A stretch of 64,000 bases of DNA from positions 3,311,001-3,375,000 of the forward strand of contig NZ_CP053348.1 of the NCBI RefSeq assembly GCF_013394595.1, written 5' to 3'. Below the pieces are notes generated by a model, which made no database searches, was not told the DNA's origin, and saw only the letters and a program-made list of their open reading frames with translations. How positions within the stretch are numbered: position 1 is the stretch's first letter; every line of letters begins with the position of its first letter. This document shows positions 8,104 to 16,031 of this stretch, one piece after another. Both the position numbers and the translations under genes were made by a program. Origin of the DNA: Winogradskyella forsetii (lineage in GTDB: Bacteria > Bacteroidota > Bacteroidia > Flavobacteriales > Flavobacteriaceae).

Positions 8104-9003
8104 ATGAAAACCATAATCATAGCTGGTGGAACAGGTTTTTTAGGTCAGGTATTAGAATCCTATTTTTCTAAAAAGGGATACGACACTAAAATCCTAACTC
8201 GAAAACCCACAAAACCAAATCATATCTATTGGAATGCTAAGGAATTAGACCATTGGACCGCATCGTTAGAAGGTGCAGATGCGCTCATCAATCTCACAGG
8301 AAAATCTGTAGATTGTAGATATACTGAGGCCAACAGAAAACTGATTTACGATTCTCGAATAGACTCTACTCACATTTTAGGCTTAGCTGTAAACTTATGC
8401 GAAAATCCACCAAAAGTTTGGATGAACATGTCTACATCAACTATTTACGAAGGTTCATATACTAAAGAGATGACCGAAATAGATGGCGATATCGGTAATG
8501 ATTTCTCTATGAATATTGCCAAATCTTGGGAAGCCGCTTTCAACAGTATTATAACACCAAAAACAAAAAAAGTTATTTTAAGAACAGCAATTGTATTAGG
8601 AAAAAGTGGTGGTGCGCTAATTCCCTTAAAACGCTTAACACAATTTGGTCTAGGTGGCAAACAGTGGCACGGAAAACAAAAAGTAAGTTGGATTCACAAA
8701 ACGGACTTCGCTAGAGCAATTAATTTTTTAATTGAAAAACCTTTCGAAGGTACTTTTAATATTGTCTCATCAAAACCCACAACAAATGCCGTTTTAATGA
8801 AAACTTTACGTAACACATTAGAAATGCCCTTCGGAATCTCACATCCAAAGTGGCTTCTTAAATTTGGTGCGAAATTAATTGGTACAGAACCTGAACTGGT
8901 ACTAAAAAGTAGAAATGTAATTCCAAAACGATTAACAGATAGCGGTTTCTTATTTTTATACACAGATATTGAAATTGCTATAGAAAATCTATTAAAAAAA
9001 TAA
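8104..9003 (+). CDS. TIGR01777-family NAD(P)-dependent epimerase-like protein
   Basis: This 299-residue protein starts with the Rossmann dinucleotide loop IIAGGTGFLGQVL (about 4-16), followed by ALINLTGKSVDCRY and MNMSTSTIYEG, and ends in the DUF1731-like C-terminal region (GTEPELVLKSRNVIPKRL). These are marks of the YfcH/TIGR01777 group of extended short-chain dehydrogenases, about 300 residues long. The substrate is unknown for the family. It is translated four bases before the DUF2071 gene, a neighbour with which TIGR01777 genes are often found in flavobacteria. Cytosolic location is expected. Confidence 0.9.
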   Translation: MKTIIIAGGTGFLGQVLESYFSKKGYDTKILTRKPTKPNHIYWNAKELDHWTASLEGADALINLTGKSVDCRYTEANRKLIYDSRIDSTHILGLAVNLCENPPKVWMNMSTSTIYEGSYTKEMTEIDGDIGNDFSMNIAKSWEAAFNSIITPKTKKVILRTAIVLGKSGGALIPLKRLTQFGLGGKQWHGKQKVSWIHKTDFARAINFLIEKPFEGTFNIVSSKPTTNAVLMKTLRNTLEMPFGISHPKWLLKFGAKLIGTEPELVLKSRNVIPKRLTDSGFLFLYTDIEIAIENLLKK

Positions 9004-9659
9004 AGCATGACATTTTTAAAAGCCTATTGGAAAAACCTCATTCTCATTAATTACGAGATTGATCCAAATATCTTAAAACCATTTGTACCAAAAGGAACAC
9101 AACTCGATAGTTTTAACGGTAAATATTATGTTAGCGTGGTTGGGTTTATGTTTATGAATACAAAAGTTTTAGGATTAAAACTTCCGTTCCATATCAACTT
9201 TGAAGAAGTGAATCTTCGGTTTTATGTTAAACATAACGGCAAGAGAGGGGTTGTTTTTATTAAAGAAATCGTTCCGAAAGCATTAATTACATTCGTGGCA
9301 AACACCATATATCATGAGCATTATCAAACAAGTAAAATGAAGCACAGCTGGATGGAGCATCAAAATTATAACGAGTTTCAATACCAATGGAGATCAAATC
9401 AAAAATGGCAATCTATTTCCGTAAAAACCGAAAAAGACTTTTCTAGTATTAGGGATAATTCAGAAGAACAATTTATTACTGAACATTATTTTGGCTACAC
9501 TAAACACGGCAATAAAACCTATGAATATGAGGTTGTTCATCCTACTTGGCGACAACTAAAAGTAGTTGATTTTAATGTGAACATGAATTTTGAAGATAAC
9601 TATGGTCAACGTTTCAAAAATCTTCAAATGGACTACCTAATAAAAATGGGACTAATTTT

Positions 9660-10505
9660 TTAGGCCGCATTGTTAATAATTCGTTTTAATTTAAGTTCCA
9701 TTTCAAGTGGTGTTAAGTAATCTAAGCTTGAATGAATTCTTTTAGTATTATACCAAGTAATGTACTGGCTTATTTTGTCAAATAACTGTAAGTATGACGT
9801 AAACTTAAACCGATATAGCCATTCGTGCTTAATGGTCTTAAAAAAGCTTTCTGCTACTGCATTATCCCAACAGTTCCCTTTTCTACTCATGGATTGTGTT
9901 ATATTGCTATTGAAAGAAAAAATACTTGTCATTGTATTGGCTGCATACTGAACGCCTCTATCGGAATGAAATATGAAATTATTTGAAATAGTTCGATTTC
10001 TTCTGGCATGAATCCAAGCTTTTAACACCGTATTCTGTACAGTCATATCTTCGCTTAACGCCCATCCTACAACCTTTCTGTCTGCTAAATCTATAATAGT
10101 TGTTAGATAATTCCAGTTGTCATTTACTCTAATGTAAGTGATGTCAGACACCCATTTTTCTCCTATTGTTGAACTTGAAAATTCTCTATCTAGCTCATTT
10201 TTAGCCAATGGAAAGTTATGCTTGGAATCTGTTGTATTTACAAACTTTCTTTTTAAAACACTTTTTAACCCCATTTCTTTCATCAATATTGCAATATAGG
10301 AACGGCAATAATTCAAGTTTTCTCGTTCTAACATTTTCTGTATTCTACAGCTTCCATAAATCTCTTTACTATCTTCAAAAATAGCTCTAATCCTTTCCTT
10401 TAGTAATATTACAGAGTCTTTAGTCCTTACTAAATCCCTATTCTTACGCCAATTGTAATATGCGTTTTTACTGACATGCATACATTTACACATCTTCTCA
10501 ACCAC
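9660..10505 (-). CDS. IS3-family transposase OrfB (DDE integrase domain)
   Basis: The 281 residues as drawn from the first ATG contain an HTH_21-like segment (MCKCMHVSKNAYYNWRK) and an rve integrase core. The DDE residues are visible in VSDITYIRVNDNWNYL (D), FHSDRGVQYA (D) and NCWDNAVAESFFKTIKHEW (E). The frame is open further upstream (GSKHLFQERPLKYQF), back to the A AAA AAG heptamer at 10574-10580. The natural product is therefore probably the OrfA-OrfB fusion of about 386 residues made by -1 frameshifting. No internal stop or missing catalytic residue is seen, so the transposase looks active. Confidence 0.92.
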   Translation of the reverse strand: MVEKMCKCMHVSKNAYYNWRKNRDLVRTKDSVILLKERIRAIFEDSKEIYGSCRIQKMLERENLNYCRSYIAILMKEMGLKSVLKRKFVNTTDSKHNFPLAKNELDREFSSSTIGEKWVSDITYIRVNDNWNYLTTIIDLADRKVVGWALSEDMTVQNTVLKAWIHARRNRTISNNFIFHSDRGVQYAANTMTSIFSFNSNITQSMSRKGNCWDNAVAESFFKTIKHEWLYRFKFTSYLQLFDKISQYITWYNTKRIHSSLDYLTPLEMELKLKRIINNAA

Positions 10506-10540
10506 AAAATCTGATTCATTTGATAAAATGAATTGATATT

Positions 10541-10822
10541 TTAGTGGTCGCTCTTGGAAAAGATGCTTACTGCCTTTTTTAAGATATCACGCTCCATTTT
10601 TACATCTCGTAATTCTTTACGTAACGATTTAAGTTCTTGCTCTTCCATAGTAAGTTCTCTTTTCTTGGAAAAGTCTCCAGATTTAGCCTCGTAATCCTTT
10701 TTCCAGCGACTTATAAGGCTGGTAGCAACACCATAATCCTCACTTATTTGTTTTGCTTTCATTCCTGATTGCAATAGTTCTACTATTGTAACCTTTAATT
10801 CATTGTCATATCTTTTTGCCAT
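10541..10822 (-). CDS. IS3-family transposase OrfA (HTH_Tnp_1)
   Basis: This 93-residue protein contains an N-terminal helix-turn-helix (VELLQSGMKAKQISEDYGVA, then TSLISRWKKDY). A leucine-zipper-like coiled coil follows (EEQELKSLRKELRDVKMERD). Both are typical of OrfA of IS3 elements, which recognises the IS ends and regulates transposition. Near its end the codons TTA AAA AAG form an A AAA AAG slippery heptamer (10574-10580). A -1 shift there leads into the OrfB frame. The ATG at 10822 is the natural start, and the IS end lies 58 bases upstream. Confidence 0.92.
   Translation of the reverse strand: MAKRYDNELKVTIVELLQSGMKAKQISEDYGVATSLISRWKKDYEAKSGDFSKKRELTMEEQELKSLRKELRDVKMERDILKKAVSIFSKSDH
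10574..10580 (-). other. Programmed -1 frameshift heptamer A_AAA_AAG
   Basis: In the OrfA frame the codons read TTA AAA AAG. A tandem slip by one base gives AAA AAA GGC, which continues as KKGSKHLF into OrfB. This is the classic IS3-type slippery sequence in the expected place; frameshifting itself is inferred. Confidence 0.75.
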
Positions 10823-11086
10823 AATTCAAATATATAATTTATGACCGTAAAAATTCGTCCCAGCTAAACTAGACATTCCAAAACGTCAGAACCAACTTCC
10901 GTTATTCTTGCCGAAGGCTCTGAAGTTTCTGTTAAAAATAAAAGAACCATTCATTAAAATAAGAACTAGTCTGTCCATTAAATTAACCTGAAATTTTTAA
11001 ACTTTAATTAATCAATTTTTTGAAAATGCAATAAACGTACTTCTGAAATAAAATTAATTATTCATTTATTCATTGTTCATTTTTTT

Positions 11087-11165
11087 GATACGAATTTCAC
11101 GAATCTCCACAAATGACTAATCAAACATTTTAAAAAAATTCGTACTAATTCGTGAAATTCGTGTC
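11087..11165. repeat. Inverted repeat ACGAATTTCACGAAT in an intergenic region
   Basis: Arms 11090-11104 and 11148-11162 are perfect 15-base complements separated by 43 bases. The match extends to 18 bases with one mismatch. The region 10958-11227 between the broken DUF2071 gene and the sigma factor gene shows no coding signal. The repeat could form a long hairpin and resembles dispersed flavobacterial intergenic repeats; a genome search would be needed to show that. Confidence 0.6.
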
Positions 11166-11227
11166 TTAACCCATAATTTATTTCTCAATTTTTTAAACTA
11201 CATTTGAATCAGCAATGAAAAACGAAA

Positions 11228-11785
11228 ATGCCTAAGCATCAAATAGACCCAAATAATTGGGTAAAATTATATTCAGATTACCTCTTCAATTACACCATTA
11301 CACGTGTAAATGATCGCCTTATTGCTCAGGATTTAATTTCTGAAACTTTTTTGGCTGGCTTAAAATCCATGAAAAATTTTAAAGGAGAGGCTAGTGAACG
11401 TACATGGCTAATTTCAATCTTAAAGCGAAAAATTATTGATTATTACCGAAAAATAAATTCTAAAAAAGGTAAGGCTGAAGTGCGAATGGGTTATATCAAT
11501 AATGAAGAATCCGAAGGTGATTGGCTGGAAGAACGCGTAGCTGACCCTTTTGACAAAACGGCTGAAGATACTTTAGTCAATTCTGAATTAGGTGATGCCA
11601 TCTACGATTGTTTAGCAAAACTACCGGAAAAACAAGCCGATGTTTTTAAGATGAAAACAATTCTGGGATACGATACAGAAACTATTTGTAATGAATTGGA
11701 TATTACTGCGTCTAATCTATGGGTAATTATCCATAGAGCTAGAACTGCATTGGCAGAATGCATGGAAAAAAATTGGTTTAAATAA
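11228..11785 (+). CDS. ECF-type RNA polymerase sigma factor
   Basis: This 185-residue protein has sigma-70 region 2 at about 12-80 (LFNYTITRVNDRLIAQDLIS, ETFLAGLKSMKNF, ERTWLISILKRKIIDYYRK). Region 4 lies at about 128-180 (LPEKQADVFKMKTILGYDTE, then a helix-turn-helix ending in ASNLWVIIHRARTALAECME). Regions 1 and 3 are absent, so it is of the extracytoplasmic-function type. A small gene 27 bases downstream is the usual flavobacterial partner and may encode a modulator. No transmembrane anti-sigma gene is seen in the window. The regulated genes cannot be told. Confidence 0.93.
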   Translation: MPKHQIDPNNWVKLYSDYLFNYTITRVNDRLIAQDLISETFLAGLKSMKNFKGEASERTWLISILKRKIIDYYRKINSKKGKAEVRMGYINNEESEGDWLEERVADPFDKTAEDTLVNSELGDAIYDCLAKLPEKQADVFKMKTILGYDTETICNELDITASNLWVIIHRARTALAECMEKNWFK

Positions 11786-11812
11786 TAAAATTTCCTTCTC
11801 TTTGGGAAGGCT

Positions 11813-12085
11813 ATGATGGGAATGAAAAAAGGTTTTTTGTTTATAAGTTGCGATGAGGCAAAACACATTTGTGATAAAGCACAATATGATGAGGCGACTT
11901 CTTGGGAACGCATAAAATTAGGTTTACGCCTTTTTTGGTGTAACGTTACTAAATCGTATTCCAAAAACAATAACAAGCTAACGGAAAGCATAAAAAATTC
12001 TGAATTAAACTGTCTTAAAACTGAAGAACGCATTAGACTTCAAAATCAATTTAACGACGAGTTAGCTAAGCAACAACAAAATTGA
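11813..12085 (+). CDS. Small Cys-containing protein, possible sigma factor partner
   Basis: This is a 90-residue soluble protein. Starts are possible at 11813, 11816 and 11822; GGAAGG at 11805-11810 fits the first two. The text CDEAKHICDKAQYDEATSWE followed by RIKLGLRLFWC resembles small flavobacterial proteins encoded next to sigma factors, which recall zinc-binding anti-sigma domains. The typical second cysteine of a Cx2C pair after the helix seems to be replaced (WCNVTKSY), so metal binding is doubtful. Its 3' end overlaps the convergent UbiA-like gene by 24 bases. The function is unknown; an anti-sigma or cofactor role is only suggested by position. Confidence 0.7.
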   Translation: MMGMKKGFLFISCDEAKHICDKAQYDEATSWERIKLGLRLFWCNVTKSYSKNNNKLTESIKNSELNCLKTEERIRLQNQFNDELAKQQQN

Positions 12086-12898
12086 CAACCAAACTATTGG
12101 TAAACTTTCCACCCAAAACGCACTATAATATTTCGATTGGTTTTTGTTTGAAAACAACAAAAAAAGCAATGTAATTGCGGTAATGACCAATGTGGAGATG
12201 AAAGCTTCTTCTTTGAATTGCTCTTTAAAATAATCCAAGATCACAAAAATCATTAACAATAAAACGCCCATAAACTTGGTTTTTTTTATGCCAATTTTTT
12301 GAGGAATGGTTGCTAATTTTATACTATCATAATTCAAATCCCTTATTTCAAACGGTAACATTAAAACCAATACAAAACAGAAGCGTTGCACAGTTAGAAT
12401 GATGATGTTAGCATTTATAGACATTTCATTATTTACTACTGGTAAAATAACAGAAGTGAATGTCCAGACCAAAGCAATAACATACACTTTTATACCTCCA
12501 ATTTGCCTTAAATTTTTATGGTCATCAAACAAAAACTGTCTAGGAATCATGATAGGAATCGCATAAAAGAAGGTAATGGTTCCCAAAATTCCAATGAGGA
12601 TTAGGGTTTCTATTTCAAGAGAAAAAGCAAAATAACACATCGCTAAAAAAGCCAACAATGAAAACCCTTGGATAAACCTTAGCCAGCCTGCTAAACTGCG
12701 ATGATGAAATTTGGCCACACCAAAATACTTCACAAAATTATAACCGGTAACACTAGCAAAAAACACAAATAACAACAGGTTTTGATCATATCCCAACTCC
12801 AATTCAACGAGTGAAACCCACGTCAATGCACAAGCTGCCAACGCCACATGAATACTACTATTCAAATAAAAGTGAAAGATGTGTTTGAATATGTGCAT
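12062..12898 (-). CDS. UbiA-like polytopic membrane protein
   Basis: This protein of about 278 residues has eight or so membrane segments. The stretch EIRDLNYDSIKLATIPQKIG (about 200-219) closely follows the second aspartate motif of UbiA prenyltransferases (DxxxD followed by a TLPxxxG-like turn). The first motif (NDxxDxxxD) is not present where expected; the text there is TGYNFVKYFGVAKFHHRSL. It may thus have lost prenyl-diphosphate binding or use a different substrate. I chose the ATG at 12898 rather than the upstream TTG at 12904. A TATTTTTG element at 12902-12909 would give an almost leaderless transcript. The gene is divergent from gcvP. Confidence 0.7.
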   Translation of the reverse strand: MHIFKHIFHFYLNSSIHVALAACALTWVSLVELELGYDQNLLLFVFFASVTGYNFVKYFGVAKFHHRSLAGWLRFIQGFSLLAFLAMCYFAFSLEIETLILIGILGTITFFYAIPIMIPRQFLFDDHKNLRQIGGIKVYVIALVWTFTSVILPVVNNEMSINANIIILTVQRFCFVLVLMLPFEIRDLNYDSIKLATIPQKIGIKKTKFMGVLLLMIFVILDYFKEQFKEEAFISTLVITAITLLFLLFSNKNQSKYYSAFWVESLPIVWLSILLLLS

Positions 12899-12983
12899 AA
12901 ACAAAAATACACATTGTGTTAATAACCTCTAGTTTCGGTTAAAAACTTTAGTTTTCCTTAACTAAAAAACAAGGGTAAATCCG

Positions 12984-12991
12984 TACTTTTG
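12984..12991 (+). promoter_or_regulatory. Bacteroidota -7 promoter element (TACTTTTG) of gcvP
   Basis: An exact TAnnTTTG match lies 28 bases before the gcvP start codon, which gives a 5' leader of about 20 bases. No clear TTTG -33 box is seen at the usual distance. Confidence 0.6.
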
Positions 12992-13019
12992 CAAATTAAA
13001 ATAAATAGTTATTTTTTAT

Positions 13020-15869
13020 ATGGATACAACCTCATTTGCACTCAGACATATTGGCCCAAGTTCAGACGACCAAAAAGCCATGTTAGACACTATTGGTGTT
13101 TCAAGTATGGAGCAGTTAATTACAGAAACCATTCCAGATAATATACGTCTACAAAACGATTTAGACCTGGATGCCGCCATGAGTGAACAGGAGTATTTGA
13201 GTCATATCTATAAATTATCGCAACTCAATAAAGTCTATAAATCTTATATTGGCTTAGGCTATCACCCTACTAATTTACCTGCCGTTATTCAACGTAACAT
13301 TCTAGAAAACCCAGGATGGTACACGGCTTATACACCTTACCAAGCTGAAATTGCCCAAGGCCGTTTAGAAGCTTTATTGAATTTCCAAACCATGGTTATG
13401 GACTTAACAGGTATGGAAATTGCAAATGCATCACTTTTGGACGAAAGTACTGCAGCAGCAGAAGCCATGGCATTATTATTTGCCGTTAGGGAACGTGGCC
13501 AAAAGAAAGCTAATGTCAATAAGTTTTTTGTTTCAGATTTAGTATTACCACAGACTATAGATTTATTGGAAACCAGAGCAAATCCTATTGGTATTGAATT
13601 GGTAATTGGTAATGAAGCTGAATACAATCTCTCTGATGAATACTTTGGTGCTTTACTACAATATCCTGGTAAAAACGGTCAGATTACAGATATAAAATCT
13701 TTTATAGAACAAGCCAACGCCAAAAACATTAAAGTCGCTGTTGCTGCAGATATTTTAAGTTTAGTTAAGCTCGAAGCACCAGGAAAGTTTGGTGCAGATG
13801 TCGTAGTGGGAACGACACAACGTTTTGGGGTTCCGATGGGTTATGGTGGGCCTCATGCGGCCTATTTTGCTACTAAAGAAGCTTATAAACGTGATGTTCC
13901 CGGTCGTATTATTGGCGTTACAAAAGACACTAACGGTAACAGAGCGTTGCGAATGGCTCTGCAAACGCGCGAGCAACATATTAAACGTGACAAAGCAACT
14001 TCTAATATCTGTACAGCGCAAGTTTTACTGGCTGTTATGGCAGGAATGTATGCGGTTTATCATGGCCCAAAAGGCTTGACTTTTATTGCAGATAAAGTTA
14101 AAAATTCTGCTTCTACGCTGGCCGATGCTTTGGTAAATTTAGGATTGGAACAATCGAATTCACATTATTTTGATACACTGCAGATAAAAGCTGATGCGGT
14201 AAAAGTGAAATATGAAGCTGAAAAAAGCGAAGTTAATTTTCACTATCCAGATACACATACCGTAACTATTTCTATAAATGAAACGACTACCATTTCAGAT
14301 TTAAATGAAATTATTTCAATTTTTGAAGCTGTAACAGGAAATACCACAGACAAAATTGAAACCCTATCGCATACGGAGACCATTCCTGAGGATTTAAAAC
14401 GTCAATCTGATTTTTTAACTCTAGAAATTTTCAATAGCTATCATTCTGAAACTGAATTAATGCGCTATGTAAAACGTTTAGAGCGCAAAGATTTAGCCTT
14501 AAACCATTCTATGATTTCATTAGGTTCTTGTACCATGAAACTAAATGCGGCGTCGGAAATGTTACCATTGAGTTGGCCAAATTGGGGAAACATGCATCCA
14601 TTTGCACCAGTAAACCAACCTATTGGTTATAAATTGATGCTGAATGAACTTGAAAATCAATTATCCGAAATTACGGGTTTTGCTGCAACTTCGCTTCAAC
14701 CTAATTCTGGCGCTCAAGGAGAATTTGCCGGATTGATGGTTATCAAAGCTTATCACGAATCTCGAGGCGACCATCATAGAAATATCTGTTTAATTCCATC
14801 ATCTGCACATGGTACAAATCCTGCAAGTGCTGTAATGGCTGGGATGAAAGTGGTTGTAACAAAAGCGTCGGAAAATGGAAATATTGATGTTGATGATTTA
14901 AGGGAAAAAGCGGAACTGCACAAAGATAATTTGTCTGCACTAATGGTCACCTACCCTTCTACACATGGCGTTTATGAATCTGCGATTAAAGATATCACGC
15001 AGATTATTCACGATAATGGTGGACAAGTATATATGGATGGTGCCAACATGAATGCCCAAGTAGGTTTAACCAATCCAGGGAATATCGGTGCAGATGTATG
15101 TCATTTAAATTTACATAAAACCTTTGCGATACCACATGGAGGCGGTGGACCAGGCGTTGGCCCAATTTGTGTGGCCGAACAATTAGTTCCTTTTTTACCT
15201 GGAAATCCAATAATCAAAACAGGAGGTCATCAAGCCATTTCAGCCATTTCCGGAGCACCGTTTGGGTCGTCTTTAGTATGTCTTATTTCTTATGGCTATA
15301 TCAAAATGTTAGGTTATAGAGGTTTGAAAAAAGCAACTGAAGTAGCGATCCTAAATGCCAACTATATTAAAGAACGTTTAAAAGGATCTTATCCAACCTT
15401 ATATTCTGGCGAAAAGGGAAGGGCTGCTCACGAAATGATCATTGATTGTCGTGATTTTAAAGCCAATGGTATTGAAGTCACTGATATTGCTAAACGTTTA
15501 ATGGATTATGGTTTTCATTCACCAACGGTTTCATTTCCAGTTGCAGGAACCATGATGATCGAACCTACCGAAAGCGAAAGTAAATCAGAAATGGATCGTT
15601 TTTGCGATGCCATGATTTCAATTCGAAAAGAGATTGATACCGTTGATAAAGATGAGCCCAATAATATGCTTAAAAATGCACCACACACTCTAGATATGCT
15701 GACATCAGATGAATGGTTGTTACCTTACACTAGAGAAGCTGCTGCATTTCCTTTAGAATTTGTGAGAGACAATAAATTCTGGCCAAGCGTAAGACGTGTG
15801 GATGATGCTTATGGCGATCGTAATCTAATGTGTAGCTGTGCGCCAATTGAAGATTTTATAGAAGCCTAA
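13020..15869 (+). CDS. gcvP: Glycine dehydrogenase (decarboxylating), P protein
   Basis: This 949-residue P protein of the glycine cleavage system decarboxylates glycine and passes the aminomethyl group to lipoylated GcvH in the cytosol. Length equals the usual single-chain form (fused P1 and P2 halves). The PLP lysine is in HLNLHKTFAIPHGGGGPG (Lys about 700), and the N-terminal half carries ALLNFQTMVMDLTGMEIANA and TAAAEAMALL. It is transcribed alone; gcvT and gcvH are not in the window. The C-terminus (CSCAPIEDFIEA) is typical for the family. Confidence 0.98.
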   Translation: MDTTSFALRHIGPSSDDQKAMLDTIGVSSMEQLITETIPDNIRLQNDLDLDAAMSEQEYLSHIYKLSQLNKVYKSYIGLGYHPTNLPAVIQRNILENPGWYTAYTPYQAEIAQGRLEALLNFQTMVMDLTGMEIANASLLDESTAAAEAMALLFAVRERGQKKANVNKFFVSDLVLPQTIDLLETRANPIGIELVIGNEAEYNLSDEYFGALLQYPGKNGQITDIKSFIEQANAKNIKVAVAADILSLVKLEAPGKFGADVVVGTTQRFGVPMGYGGPHAAYFATKEAYKRDVPGRIIGVTKDTNGNRALRMALQTREQHIKRDKATSNICTAQVLLAVMAGMYAVYHGPKGLTFIADKVKNSASTLADALVNLGLEQSNSHYFDTLQIKADAVKVKYEAEKSEVNFHYPDTHTVTISINETTTISDLNEIISIFEAVTGNTTDKIETLSHTETIPEDLKRQSDFLTLEIFNSYHSETELMRYVKRLERKDLALNHSMISLGSCTMKLNAASEMLPLSWPNWGNMHPFAPVNQPIGYKLMLNELENQLSEITGFAATSLQPNSGAQGEFAGLMVIKAYHESRGDHHRNICLIPSSAHGTNPASAVMAGMKVVVTKASENGNIDVDDLREKAELHKDNLSALMVTYPSTHGVYESAIKDITQIIHDNGGQVYMDGANMNAQVGLTNPGNIGADVCHLNLHKTFAIPHGGGGPGVGPICVAEQLVPFLPGNPIIKTGGHQAISAISGAPFGSSLVCLISYGYIKMLGYRGLKKATEVAILNANYIKERLKGSYPTLYSGEKGRAAHEMIIDCRDFKANGIEVTDIAKRLMDYGFHSPTVSFPVAGTMMIEPTESESKSEMDRFCDAMISIRKEIDTVDKDEPNNMLKNAPHTLDMLTSDEWLLPYTREAAAFPLEFVRDNKFWPSVRRVDDAYGDRNLMCSCAPIEDFIEA

Positions 15870-16031
15870 AAATTGCTTTACAAAACGTGCTGAAACGTGA
15901 TGCTTTTTTATGTTTTTTAAATTATATATACCGATTTTTAAGAATTTATTAAAAATTACACCTTTAAATAGACAAATTATAGAAAATTCTATAATATTAA
16001 CTAGCTTCGTACTATTGAAATTAAAATAACT

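Larger units (their letters stand above)
9629..10880 (-). mobile_element. IS3-family insertion sequence, 1252 bp
   Basis: The ends are imperfect inverted repeats beginning TGGA: TGGACTACCTAATAAAAA then TGGGACTAATTTTT at the left, and TGGAATGTCTAGTTTAGC then TGGGACGAATTTTT read inward from the right. The core TGGGACnAATTTTT is shared, with the same 18-base spacing from the tip. The element is flanked by AAA (9626-9628 and 10881-10883), a 3-bp target duplication as is usual in IS3. Joining the flanks restores the DUF2071 reading frame, which confirms the boundaries. It carries orfA and orfB on the minus strand with a probable -1 frameshift site. It appears structurally complete. Confidence 0.93.
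9007..10957 (+). pseudogene. DUF2071 (YqjF-like) gene split by an IS3-family element
   Basis: The gene starts at ATG 9007 and reads through a DUF2071 protein (KAYWKNLILINYEIDP, then FVPKGTQLDSFNGKYYVSVV) as far as FKNLQ at 9628. There the IS begins. The reading frame after the IS, from 10884, continues in frame as TSEPTSVILAEGSEVSVKNK and RTIH and stops at 10957. That is the expected C-terminus of this family (xPTSVxLAEGS). Removing 9629-10880 and one AAA copy restores an uninterrupted gene of about 230 codons. In the present state the frame ends at 9663 with about a dozen codons from the IS. The conserved LAEGS end is lost, so the product is probably inactive. Confidence 0.88.

Noticed and set aside
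9007..9663. Complete DUF2071 gene of 218 codons
   Set aside because: Its last codons lie inside the IS element, and the true C-terminus is found after the IS at 10884-10957.
9647..10862. IS ends placed at the inner TGGGAC/GTCCCA match
   Set aside because: No target duplication is found there; extending both ends by 18 bases gives further matching TGGA tips, an AAA duplication and a restored reading frame.
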